From JAYUDN01 sp043739785 (GTDB lineage Bacteria > Patescibacteriota > Gracilibacteria > BD1-5 > UBA2023), in NCBI GenBank assembly GCA_043739785.1, contig JAYUDN010000024.1:8969-72968 (forward strand): DNA of 64,000 nt, in the 5' to 3' direction. Both the position numbers and the translations under genes were made by a program. Shown piece by piece: positions 19,633-31,300 of this stretch. Numbering within the stretch: the first letter of the stretch is position 1; every line of letters begins with the position of its first letter. Under the pieces are notes generated by a model. That model had not been told where the DNA came from. It did no database searches and worked only from the letters and a program-made list of their open reading frames with translations.

Positions 19633-20934
19633 ATGAAAAAACCTTTTTCTTTTACGCTGGAGGCGATCGACGGACAAGCTCGTGCGGGTATTATCGAGAC
19701 CCCCCATGGACTCATCCATACCCCAACCTTTATGCCAGTCGGAACGCAGGCGGCGATGAAGGGGCTCACGCGTGAACAGCTCCTCTCTACGGGGGCGGAG
19801 ATTTCACTCGTCAATACGTATCATACCTATCTCGAACCAGGACATGAAACGATTCGAGCCTTCGGTGGACTGCACCAGTTTATGGGGCACCCGCTTCCGA
19901 TACTGACCGATAGTGGGGGATTTCAGGTTTTTTCACTTGGTTCCCAGATGGAAAAGAAGCACTTCGAAAAGGGTAGACGGCAGATTGAGAATAAATGAAG
20001 AATGAAGAATGAACAATGAAGAATAGAGGAGAAAGAGAATGATTTCTTGAAAATAGATTCCGCATCAAGTGCGGAATGACGGAAGCCACAATCCCTCGTC
20101 AAAATCACCGAAGATGGAGTCCATTTTCGTTCGCATCGAGATGGTTCGAAACACTTTTTTACGCCTGAATCCGTGATGGAGATCGAGGAAGCGCTCGGGG
20201 CGGATATCATCATGGCGTTCGATGAGTGTGCCAGCGGTGAATCGACTCATGCCTATGCGCGGAAGGCGATGGAACGTACTCATAGATGGGCAACCAGATG
20301 TGTAGGGAGGCATACCGAACTTCAAAAAATGAGGGAAGGGGAGGGGCTTCCGTACCAGGCCCTTTTCGGGATTATCCAGTGAGTGGTGTTCGATGATCTC
20401 AGAGTCGAGTCCTGTAAGTATATCTCAGATCTCGATACTCCTGGGATCGCTATCGGTGGACTCTCGGTCGGCGAATCGAAAGAAGATATGTACCGGATCC
20501 TCGATGTGCTCGCACCGATTCTTCCGGTCGATAAGCCTCACTACCTGATGGGAGTCGGAACACCAGAAGACCTCGTCGAAGGGATTGCTCGGGGGATTGA
20601 TATGATGGACTGCGTCCTGCCGACTCGACTCGCGCGCCATGGTGTCGCCTTCTCGATGTATGGAAACTGTAAGATTACCAATGCGAAGTATGCTCTCGAG
20701 ACATCGGGCATCCCAGTCCATCCAGAGCTCTCGACCATCGTCTCACGGGAGTACTCTCTCGGGTATCTGAAGCACCTCTATACTGCCGGTGAGTCGCTTG
20801 CCGGTATGCTCGTCTCCATGCACAATATCGAATACTTGACTAATATAGCTCGGAAGTCACGAGAAGCCATCCTCGCTGGGGAATTTGAAGCATTTCGACA
20901 GAAATTCTTCAGTGAGATGAATCTGAAGAAGTAG
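19633..20934 (+). CDS. tgt: Queuine/preQ1 tRNA-guanine transglycosylase with internal insertion
   Basis: 433 aa versus about 370-385 usual. TDSGGFQVFSLG (first catalytic Asp), SHRDGSKHFFTPE, FGIIQ-G (Gly is UGA), GGLSVGE, YLMGVGTPEDL and DMMDCVLPTRLARHG (nucleophile Asp) are intact. After FSLG there are about 50 extra residues encoded by a 7-bp repeat array plus a palindrome (about 19942-20090), in frame only because three UGA codons there are read as Gly. The usual zinc site CxCxxC before the final His is absent: the segment reads HPELSTIVSREYSLGYLKHL, while the distal MHN is kept. It exchanges the wobble guanine in GUN-anticodon tRNAs; loss of zinc cysteines is unusual. Confidence 0.92.
19990..20077 (+). 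repeat. Heptamer repeat array and palindrome inside tgt
   Basis: About four AATGAAG-type 7-mers (from about 19994) are followed by a purine-rich stretch and a perfect 8-bp palindrome, ATTCCGCA/TGCGGAAT (20057-20077). The same 7-mer family occurs in reverse in the rpoB leader (24405-24432). The whole block is translated as part of Tgt. Confidence 0.8.
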
Positions 20935-21030
20935 CATCATGGAGTTTCTAAATATGAGAAGATTATTTCTGATTAGTTTGAACTCTAATATACTATACAA
21001 ATAACTATATAACTTATAGAGTAATCTTTT

Positions 21031-21717
21031 TTAGCTTTTTTTTGAATGATTCAAAACCTTCATAACTCACCTATTATGACTGGTTTGCTTTTGCCTTACT
21101 AAGAAATCTCACCACTTTGTAATAAATGCTTGAGCAAATATCCCCACATTCCATAAGGAATTCATATATTCATCAGGATTCTTTCAGAGTAACTTGGCAA
21201 CCTGGAGGACATCTTTTTTCTTCAAACTGTACGGTATATTTTCATATACATTATGACTTCTTTTAAGTGTAAAAAGGAATCTACCAGTTTCTGAGTTATC
21301 AAACCATTTTTTCAACTTTTCGTTTACGTCAATTTCTCAATCTGAATCTTGAGATTCAGACATTACTGCTTCATTATCCCCTTCATTCATATTTTCTATT
21401 TGAGGATTATCTTCGTTGTTGTAATTATCCTTCAATAAATCAATATCTTTCCAAGGAACTAGAAAACGTGGATATAGTCTCTTTGCTGTAGTTACGAGGA
21501 CAGTTGTCATCTTCAACACTGTCTCTTCATCTGGATTGTCGATCCCACCACCCAAAAATACCTGTAATTCGTCAGGCAGTCATTGAAGATTGAGTTCTAG
21601 TAGAATGCTAATTATTCATGCAATAGCCTCATTTCTTTCCAAAGATTCAGGGGTATGATTTTCATCTGTATTTATTCACACTCACAGAAGCGCGGGGACC
21701 TGAGCTCAAGTTGACAT
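21031..21717 (-). CDS. Unknown soluble protein
   Basis: 228 aa, nine UGA codons, so only a 72-aa fragment shows with the standard code. There is an acidic central linker (about 110-140, Asn/Glu-rich), and the C-terminal part is basic and helical. No motif recognised. Flanked by tgt (convergent) and a short intergenic gap. Confidence 0.68.
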
Positions 21718-21872
21718 AAATTATAAATATTACCTTTTTATTTTATCATATTTTTTCCCCTAAAGCGAATTATTTGGTATATGTTGCACAAATATTTTTC
21801 TAGATTACCAGACAGAATTACTGTAAAGAAGTACATACTTTATATTTAAATTGTCTGAATTGCTCAAAAAAT

Positions 21873-22739
21873 CTATACTCAATCATCCATTTTTCCAGCC
21901 ATAAAGAAATTGATCTGGTTGACGGTTTCGATCGGTTTGTCGATATAGTGCATATGGAAGGTGGTTCCCACATCGGTGAAATCATTTTTTGTAATGATTT
22001 CTATCGTCCCGTAGTCGAAGAGGGAAGCGAGGAAATTCGGGAATGAACTCGTGATAAAACGGATATTGCTATAGAGTCTGAGGGCTTGCGTTTTTTTGTA
22101 CACTCAGGATTGATCGATGAAGTAGATCTTCCCAGCCACGACAACGATATAATCCATCTGGAGATCGATGACTTTCCTTCGATAGTAGCCTATGAGGAAT
22201 ACCTCGAGAAGCGAAAAAGTAATATCGAAAAAAGAAAAGGATCAAAATGGCTCCTTCGACATATAGATATAGTAAAATATATGAATACAGAAGAGAAAAA
22301 TAGCGATAAAATAACTTCCCGTTACTTGGTTGAAAAAATGATTAAAGACCCGATCCTCGAGTTGCATAATGGTTTCTATGGCTCCATATTCTTTCTCGTG
22401 AGAAAGCTCATACAGTTTTCGATGGATTTTCTTATAGAACCTGAGAAAAGCGATACCCGCAATGAGTATTCAAACGGTATTGAGAATCAGGACTCCAGAT
22501 GTAATCCAGAAAAAAATAAAACCACTCTGGTATACTCCTCTTTCGAGGTACAGTTCAAGTAGGAGAAGTAAGACTATAAGAAGGAGGGAGAGACTGACAA
22601 ATGCTCCGTAGATCCAAGATCTCTGGACGACATATACCTTCTCGACATGTTCTTCCTTGAGTTCTCTCAGGAGTGAGCTTGCTCCTCCGATTTGGAATGA
22701 ATGAAAGAGTGCCTCGTAGATTTTTTTGAAGGTGATCAT
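21873..22739 (-). CDS. Membrane protein with C-terminal PH-like domain
   Basis: 288 aa. A helical N-terminus is followed by two membrane segments around residues 45-100 and a third/fourth pair around 145-185. A beta-rich C-terminal domain (about 200-286: DYIVVVAGKIYFIDQSG, then a Phe/Tyr-rich set of strands ending in a helix) resembles bacterial PH (bPH) domains fused to membrane helices. Three or more UGA codons; the standard code shows two fragments. Function unknown. Confidence 0.72.
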
Positions 22740-22796
22740 ATATGGAAACTGAGTGATCCATATGGTATCCTTTTTATTGAAAAAGAGAAAAGCTAT

Positions 22797-23507
22797 TTAG
22801 ATTTTTCCATACATAGCAAGCCCAGTGACTTTGTCATAACTTGTAGTAATTTTTTGGAATTTTGATTTTATTTCTACCACTCGTATGGCATCTGACTCGA
22901 TCTTCACTCGATATCCGAGACTGTATTCATTTATTTCTGCTATTTTTATGGCTTGAGTAAAGTCGGATGTTTTAGCATAGTAGACACCACTTTTGGCGGT
23001 ACACTTCTGAAACAGACAGAGTCAGGTAATCCAACTGAACGATGATCCATCACTACTCCAAGAACTATCGAGTATTCAAGTGTCATTACTCAAGAGAACC
23101 TTACCAGTGGCAATACTTCGTAGACTCCATCCTTCTTTCTGGAATCCCTGCATATGTATTTCGAAGAATCTTCCCTTTGGATCGATGGTTCCAAGAGCAA
23201 AATTTTCGATACAGTTTGATTTTCACAAACTTACACATGCGAGAATTTCTTCTCGCTTGGGTTTGCTATATTGGCTCATGGGTCCAGGGAGTACTCGGTT
23301 TTTTCTTCCTTTCTGGATTACCGTGATCGTGTCGGTGAGCTTCGATGAATCTCAATTGTACACGAGAGTAATAGGATTTTTGAGAGTTGAGAGTGTTACT
23401 GAGTATGATTTTTTCGGGATCAAGAGTGTAGTATCGAGATCATCTGTGGCGTAGACACCACTGAATATAAGCGTAGAAAGTACAATGATGGAGATAAGGA
23501 TGCGCAA
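22797..23507 (-). CDS. Exported protein of unknown function
   Basis: 236 aa. A signal peptide (ILISIIVLSTLIFSGVYA) is followed by a beta-rich, Ser/Thr/Lys-rich mature part with four cysteines. The start is a TTG at 23507; no ATG lies at the N-terminus in this frame. Four UGA codons. A TATACT box lies upstream on the minus strand near 23540. No family recognised. Confidence 0.65.
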
Positions 23508-23622
23508 TAAGAAGAAATAATGACAGAGATAGTATATGGTATTTCACTATCGATGGTAGCTAAAGGATAATTTCGAGTGGACGAAGTACGAGTATATTTC
23601 TTAGAATAAGAACGGTGGAGTT

Positions 23623-23651
23623 TTGCGAAATATATTAAAAAGTGATACGAT
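23623..23651 (+). promoter_or_regulatory. Promoter of the 23659 gene
   Basis: TTGCGA, a 17-bp spacer and TACGAT (23646-23651). The ATG at 23659 is only 7 bp past the -10 box, which predicts a leaderless mRNA. Confidence 0.6.
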
Positions 23652-23658
23652 AGATAAT

Positions 23659-24174
23659 ATGTGATATATATATAATGATTTTTATCAATCTAGAGCCATT
23701 CCTGAAGTAATTAGGAATCCAAATGCACTTTCCCTCACTCAATATGAGGAACTTATTTGAAGAGTCTGATTCCGAGACAAAGTGCTATCACTTCTTGACT
23801 TATGATGAACTCTTGAAGAATTTTCTGCCAGAATTATGGATATCTACAAGGATGTCTGAGAATCAGGACTCAGTGAAAAAGAAATATGCATTCTTGCATC
23901 GGAGTGTTGATATGGTATGATTGATAGAGAAATCCTTAGAGATTGGATGCAATTCCTATTTATGACGAAGGCAGCCTGAGAATCACTACCTTATACAGAA
24001 AGCTTAGAGAATTGAATCCTGTGAAGCACTTTCCGTCAGAAAAAGAAAAATACTCTCAAACTGAAAAACGAGAGAAGGGAAAGAAGAAAGCTTGCCAAGA
24101 AAAACCAGAAGAATCAACAAATTCCTCAAAAAAAAGAAAGAGTATGAACCAAAATGAAATGAAGTTTTTATTAA
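23659..24174 (+). CDS. Unknown protein with basic C-terminal tail
   Basis: 171 aa, read through about 13 UGA codons (MGYIYNDFYQSRAIPEV at the start). The first 100 residues look globular and helical; the last 60 are very rich in Lys, Arg, Asn and Gln. A standard-code ORF in another frame (23723) overlaps but has poorer composition. No family recognised. It sits between a promoter and the rpoB leader. Confidence 0.6.
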
Positions 24175-24177
24175 AAC

Positions 24178-24204
24178 TTGCTTTTATATTTTTTTCTTTA
24201 TAAT
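24178..24204 (+). promoter_or_regulatory. Candidate promoter of rpoBC
   Basis: TTGCTT, a 15-bp spacer and a perfect TATAAT (24199-24204). It gives a 5' leader of about 260 nt before the rpoB ATG. Confidence 0.5.
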
Positions 24205-24234
24205 ACCGGCATTGCTTCACCCATACAGATGAGT

Positions 24235-24346
24235 TTTTCCCGTGGTGAGGCGAAGTGTGGTCCATCCCGAGTCTTCGGGAAGTTTTGGGCGTATAAATAA
24301 CTCTCGGTAGGGCTACTGAGCGTTTTATACCATTCGAGTTCGGAAT
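24235..24346 (+). ncRNA. Structured 5' leader of rpoB (candidate regulatory RNA)
   Basis: Three stems can be drawn by eye: TCCCGA/TCGGGA (about 24266-24281), CTCGGTAG/CTACTGAG (about 24302-24319) and an enclosing GTATAAA/TTTATAC. The nested pairing over about 110 nt in front of the RNA polymerase genes suggests a cis-regulatory fold. No known riboswitch or ribosomal-protein leader motif is recognised. Confidence 0.4.
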
Positions 24347-24404
24347 TGAGAAATAGAATGGAATAGCAGATTTTTTTCCCTTTTCACAAAGAGAATGCAA
24401 TCTT

Positions 24405-24432
24405 GATTCTTCATTCGTCATTCTTCATTCCC
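24405..24432. repeat. Heptamer repeat in the rpoB leader
   Basis: ATTCTTC-type 7-mers, three to four units. This is the reverse complement of the 7-mer found inside tgt. Confidence 0.7.
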
Positions 24433-24473
24433 TTCTCCTCACCCCACTTTACCTTCTTTATCACCTATCAACC

Positions 24474-27400
24474 ATGGCTAAGAAACAGGCTTCGACCGTT
24501 TCTCCTTCTGCCACGAGTACTCCATCACCTATGGGTCTTGGAGAAATTTACCATGAGCAGGGGAGATATTTTTTCAATGATGATCGCACCGTTCTCGAGC
24601 TTCCTGGACTCATCGAAGTCCAGCTTGATAGCTATCGAGACTTTCTCGAACGTCGTATCGGACAGGCCTTCAATGAGGTATTTCCGATTGATGACTTTTC
24701 TGGAGAAAAGATTTCTATCTACTACAAGAGCTATGCGCTCGAAGAACCGAAGTACTCGGCGTCTGATTGCAAGCGGAAAAATCTCAACTTCGAGGCACCG
24801 ATCAAGGCACGATTCGAAATGCTCAACAAGCAATCCGGAGAAATCAAAGAACAAGATGTCTACCTCGGAGGGATTCCGATCATGACCGAAATGGGAACCT
24901 TTATCGTCAATGGGGTCGAACGAGTCATCGTCAACCAGGTGATCCGATCTACCGGTATGTTTTTTACCCCGGATCAGAAAAATCCAGGTCTCTACGCAAT
25001 GAAAATCATCCCACATCGTGGAAGCTGGTTCGAAATCGAAATCGAGAAAAAGGGAATCGTGAATGTCAAAATCGACAAGAAACGAAAGATTCCTATTTCA
25101 GTAATACTCAGAGCCTTCGGGTATGAGAGTGATGCGGAGATTCTCGCCGCCTTCAAGGGACAGGATGAGATTATCACTCGACACATCGGTCCGACCCTCG
25201 AAAAGGACAAAACCAAAAATCGTATGGAAGCCCTCTATGCTATCTATAAGCTCCTCAGGCCAGGAGATCTTGGAACCGATGAACGAGTCGAACAGCTCTT
25301 CCAGTCGACTTTTTACGATGTGAAAAAATTCGAACTCGGAGAAGTCGCTCGTATCAAGATCAATCGCAAGCTCTCTGAAATGTACAAAGATCACGCAAAG
25401 GTGAGTGGTGTAGAAGAGGGAAATTCATTCCTCCTTCGTGAGGACTTCCTCTGCGGACTCAAGTACCTTTTCTCGCTCTGTATGGGAGAACCTGGATACC
25501 GAACGGATGATATCGATCACCTCGAGAATCGTCGTGTTCGTTCCGTCGGAGAACTCGTCTATGATAAAGTGAAGGTCGGACTTGCTCGTATGGAAAAGAT
25601 TGCGAAGGACCGTATGACCATTATCACGGATCTCGATGAGGCAACACCAGGATCCTTTATCAACTCTCGACCGATGGTCGCGGTGATGCGAGAATTCTTC
25701 GGTACCAACCAGCTTTCACAGTTTATGGATCAGTCGAATCCACTTTCAGAACTCGCCCATAAGCGTCGAGTGACGGCACTCGGAGTCGGAGGTCTCACTC
25801 GTGAGCGTGCGTCGTTCGAAGTTCGAGACGTACATCCTACCCAGTATGGTCGAATTTGTCCGATTGCAACTCCAGAAGGTCCGAATATCGGACTCGTACT
25901 CCACTTCGCTTCCTATGCTCGAGTCGACAAGTATGGATTCATCACGACGCCATTCCGACTTGTGGAACACAGTGTAAAAAATAATGGAGTTGATGCTATC
26001 AATCGTATCACCCTCAACGATATCGAAGATGCGAAAGGTAAAGTAATCGTTCCAGAAAAGACCCTTATCACCGAATCGATCGCGAAAGATATCCAAAAAC
26101 AATACAAAGAAGAGATGCTCGAAGTTCGAGGATTCCTTACGGAAAAGACGAAGTATTTCGATGCGTATGAAGAGCGTAAGCTTGTCATCGCGGAGGCGAA
26201 TACGAGTATCGATCCATACGGAAACTTTAGTGAAACGTGGCTCTCAGCACGTAAGGCTTCTGAAGCGGAAATCGTCTACGTCCGAGAAGTTACTCATATC
26301 GATGTCTCTCCGAAACAGATCATGAGTGAGACGACAACCCTCATTCCATTTCTCGAGCACGATGATGCGACTCGAGCGGAAATGGGATCGAACATGATGC
26401 GTCAGGCGGTTCCTCTCGTTCGTGCGGAAGCACCAACGGTCGGTACTGGTATGGAACGTATTATCTGAGAAGGATCTGGATATATCGTCAAAGCTCTCGA
26501 TGATGGAGAAGTCATCGGAGTTGATGCGAAGCATATTTCTGTGCTTTACGCCAATGGGAAAAAGATGACCTACGGACTTCGAACCTTCGAACGTTCGAAC
26601 CACGATATGCTCATCCACCAGTGGGCTCGTGTATTTACAGGAGACAAATTCGTCAAAGGACAAATCCTCGCCGATGGACAATCCCTCGACAATGGGGAAC
26701 TCGCGGTCGGTCGAAACCTTCTCGTCGCGTATATGCCATGGGAAGGGTACAACTATGAGGATGCGATTATCATCTCCTCTCGACTCATGCAGGAAGATTA
26801 TTTCACCTCAATACACATCAACGAATATGTCATGGATGTTCGAGAGACCAAGCTCGGCCCTGAGCAGACGACCAATGATATCCCGAATGTCAGCCAAACC
26901 AAACTCAAGGATCTCGATGTGGACGGTATCATCCGAGTCGGAGCCAATGTCAAAAATGGAGATATCCTCGTCGGTAAGGTCACGCCAAAGGGAGAAGTCG
27001 AACTCTCTCCAGAGGAGCGCCTCCTTCGAGCGATCTTCGGAGATAAGTCAAAAGATGTCAAAGACTCTTCTCTCATCCTTCCCGCGGGAAGTGGAGGAAA
27101 GGTTATCGGTGTCCATATCCTCCGCCGTGAGGATGGAGACAACCTCCCAACCGGAGTATTCAAGCAAGTGAAAGTCTACGTCGCGCAAACTCGAAAGGTA
27201 GAAGTCGGAGATAAGATGGCCGGTCGACACGGAAATAAGGGTATCGTCTCTCGTATCGTTCCCGCTGAAGATATGCCATTTATGGCAGATGGAACGCCGA
27301 TGGATATCATCCTGAATCCACTTGGAGTTATCTCTCGTATGAACATCGGACAGGTCCTCGAAACTCACCTCGGTATTGCCGCTCGTAAGCTCGGGATTAA

Positions 27401-28040
27401 GGTAGCGACACCAATCCTGAACGGTCTCACGACGGATCAGATTTCTGAACTTATGGCGAAGGCGGGACTTCCAGCTGATGGAAAGGTCCAGCTTTACAAC
27501 GGAAAAACTGGTGAATCATTCAAGGAACATACGATGGTCGGAGTCAAGTATATGCTGAAGCTCCACCACCTCGTCGAAGATAAGATCCACGCCCGTTCGG
27601 TCGGTCCGTACTCGATGGTGACGCAACAACCTCTCGGAGGAAAGGCTCAGAACGGAGGACAACGACTTGGAGAAATGGAAGTATGGGCGCTCGAAGGGTA
27701 TGGCGCTGCCAATATCCTCCAGGAAATGCTTACCGTGAAATCAGATGATATCAACGGTCGAACTCAGCTCTATGAAGCGATCGTCAAGGGAAAGAGAATC
27801 CGACGACCGAATGTCCCAGAATCCTTCAACGTGCTTCTTCGTGAACTTCAAGCCCTCAACCTCAACATCGACCTCCTCTCTACGGAAGAGACGAGAGCCC
27901 TTGAGACCGAGATGAAAGACCGCTTCGAAGAGCTCGAGAAGCTCGATGGACAGTTCGATGTCGAAATCGATATCCCAGTAATCGAGGAAAAGAAAGATGA
28001 AGACGCACCAGTGGTGATTATGACGGAAATAGAAGAATAG
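24474..28040 (+). CDS. rpoB: RNA polymerase subunit beta
   Basis: 1188 aa, full length. Conserved blocks include GVERVIVNQ, the rifampicin-pocket region (FGTNQLSQFMDQSNPLSELAH, HPTQYGRICPIATPEGPNIG), GDKMAGRHGNKG and the C-terminal SVGPYSMVTQQPLGGKAQNGGQRLGEMEVWALE(G). Only one UGA (26466-26468), after GTGMERII, in 1188 codons. Without it the gene would appear as 664- and 499-aa pieces. The protein ends with a short acidic tail. Confidence 0.98.
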
Positions 28041-28230
28041 AGTAATAAATAGTAATTAGGTTTTAGAAGAATAAATGCAGCTTTAAAGAATATTTTTATT
28101 CAGAATCAATTACATACACATAAAGAACGTAACATCCCACCGCTTCCTTCGTATGGTTTACCAAGAGAAAGAGAATTTACTTCTCCTACGCCCTCTTCAC
28201 TCCGGTGGTACGAAGATAGAGTGATAAAGT

Positions 28231-28306
28231 TCTCAAGTTTTCAAGTTCTCAAGTGAATCACTTGAACCAAAACTTTGAACCTCCAACTTTATAACTTTTA
28301 ACTAAA
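28231..28306. repeat. Short tandem repeats before rpoC
   Basis: GTTCTCAA-type units of 8 bp, then AACTTT/CAACTTT-like units up to the rpoC start. Similar pyrimidine-rich repeats precede atpA (2216-2255). Confidence 0.6.
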
Positions 28307-28312
28307 AACATT

Positions 28313-31300
28313 ATGTTCCCAATGACAAAAGATCTTGAAAATTTCCTCAATGATAAGATCACAGACTATTCTCAAATCGGAAAACACGCCGGAAAGAAAG
28401 ATATTACCGTCGGAAAAAACCTCGATAACCTCGCGGCGATTTCTGTAGGTCTTGCTTCGAAAGAAGATGTCCGCGCCCTTTCATACGGAGAAGTCCTGAT
28501 TTCCGAGACGATCAATTATCGAACTCAGCGTCCAGAACGAGGAGGACTCTTCTGTGAACAGATATTTGGCCCACGAAAAAACTACGAATGTGCGTGTGGA
28601 AAATACAAGCGTATCCGGTACAAGGGAGTTATCTGTGAGCGATGTGGAGTCGAAGTGACCACGAGTCAGGTTCGACGACAGCGTACGGGTCATATAGAAC
28701 TTGCGGCTCCGGTCGCTCATATCTGGTATCTGAAGTCAGTCCCATCTCGTATCGGACTCCTTCTTGATATTTCCGTGAAGAAACTCGAACAGATTGTTTA
28801 TTTTGCTTCCTATATCGTGACGGAAGTCTACGAAGAGAAGCGTGATGAGGCAATGCGAGAACTCGAGAATGCCTATAAGAACCAGAAGATCAATGTTCAG
28901 CGTGACCTTCAGGAAACGATGAATCGACTCAACCTCGAACTCGCAGAAGGAAAACTCTCAAAAAAGGAATTCGCAGAGCTCGAGAATATGCATACACATA
29001 AACTCGATGAGCTTGATGTCGAATACGCCAAGCTTCGAGACCTTCTTAAGGTGATCCGAGTAGCAGAAGTCATCGGAGAACTCGACTACCGTATCCTCTA
29101 TGAGAAATTTCCACATGTATTCAAGGGGGGAACGGGTGCTGAGCACCTCAAGACTCTTCTAGAACGTATCAATCTTCGAGATTTTATCGCGACCGAACAA
29201 GCAGAGCTCAAGACCGCTCCGAAGAGTCGTCAGAAGAAAATCCTCCAGAAACTCAAACTTGCGTCATCACTCTTCAAGAGCGGACAACGTCCTGAGAACT
29301 TCATCCTCACAGCACTCCAGATCCTTCCACCGGATCTCCGTCCGATGATCCAGCTCGACGGAGGACGATTCGCGTCTTCAGATCTCAATGATCTCTATCG
29401 ACGTGTGATCAACCGAAACAATCGACTTCGTAAGCTTACCGAACTCGGAGCACCAGATGTCATCCTCAAAAATGAAAAACGTATGCTTCAGGAAGCGGTC
29501 GATATGCTCGTCAATGGTGATGTGCGTTCGAACCGTCCTGGATATACGAGTGCCACTAAGAAGAAGCTCAAGTCGCTCGCGGATGTTCTCAAGGGAAAGC
29601 AGGGACGATTCCGTCAGAATCTCCTCGGAAAGCGAGTAGACTACTCTGGTCGTTCCGTTATCGTCGTCGGTCCAGAGCTCGAGATGAATGAGTGTGGACT
29701 TCCGAAATCTATGGCGCTCACCCTCTTTAAACCATTTGTCATCGGTAAACTCATCGCGAGTGAGATGGCGTACAATGTAAAACACGCTGAAAAAACGATC
29801 GAAGAAAAAGGAAAAGAAGTCTGGGATGCCCTTGATGAAGTCATCGAAGGAAAATACGTCCTTCTCAATCGAGCACCGACTCTCCACCGACTCGGCATCC
29901 AGGCATTTCGCCCAGTACTTATTGATGGAAAGGCGATTCGTCTTCATCCACTCTGCTGTACCGCCTTCAACGCGGATTTCGATGGAGATCAGATGGCAGT
30001 TCACCTTCCTCTTACGATGGAAGCCCAGGAAGAAGCTGGAAGACTCATGGTCACGTCAAAGAATATGCTCAATCCTTCAAACGGTGAGCCGATCGTCGCC
30101 CCTTCCCAAGATATGATCCTCGGGTGTTACTACCTCACGAAGATCGATCCGGGAGAACCAAAGCATGCTTTTGCTTCTGGCGAAGACAGTATGGCAGCGT
30201 ATGAAAATAAGGTGATAACCCTTCATACTCCGATCAAGCTTCGAATCGATGGGAAGATCATCGATACGACCTACGGACGATTCCTCTTCAATGAAATCCT
30301 CCCGGAGTCACTCGGATTCGTCAATGAAACCATCGGAAAGAGTGCCGCGAAGAAGCTCCTCTCTCGAGCCTTCGATATTCTCGGAGGGGAAGATACTGCA
30401 TTTCTTGCCGACCGTATCAAAACTCTTGGGTTCAAGTATGCGACGCTTTCAGGTCTTACGGTTTCTATTTTCGATATGATCATCCCGGTAGAAAAAGATG
30501 GATTTATCGAAGAGGGGGAGACGAAAATCAAGGAAATCCAGAAGGCCTTCTGGCACGGACTGGTGAATGAAGATGAGCGCTATATCCAGTCTCTCAAGAT
30601 CTGGTCTGAGTCGAAGGGGAAGATCGAAAAAGAGATGAAAAAGAATTTTACTCCATCGAATCCGATCTACAACCTCGTCGACTCCGGAGCTCGAGGAAAC
30701 TGGGGAAATGTTACACAGCTTTGTGGGATGAAGGGGCTCGTCGTATCTCCAACCGGAAAGACGATCGAACTCCCAATCAAATCCAACCTCAAGGAAGGAT
30801 TCTCCACTCTCGAATACTTTATCGCGACACATGGATGACGAAAAGGAAAGGCAGATACGGCCCTCAAGACCGCTCAGTCTGGATACCTGACACGTCGTCT
30901 CGTCGATGCGGCTCAGAATATCCTCATTCGAGAGAATGACTGTCACACGGTTCACTACGAAGAATTCGATCGAAGTGAGTCGACGACCCTCTTCGGAGAT
31001 ACGTTCGAAAATAAGATCTATGGAAAATTTACCGCGAAGGACGTCCTCGATTCGAAGGGATCCGTGGTTCTTGAATCCGGAACCCTGATTGCAAAGCTCG
31101 AGCTCAAGAAAATACTCGACAGTGATGCTCGACTCGTCGCCGTTCGTTCGGTCCTCACTTGTGAGACAGAAGAAGGAGTGTGTCAGCAGTGTTATGGTCT
31201 TGACCTCGCTTCGAATGCGATGGTGAAGATCGGTACCCCGGTCGGTATTATCGCCGCTCAGTCTATCGGAGAACCTGGAACCCAGCTCACGATGCGAACC

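Noticed and set aside
23723..23920. 65-aa plus-strand frame overlapping the 23659 gene
   Set aside because: The frame starting at 23659 directly after a good promoter runs to 24174 through UGA codons and is more coherent.
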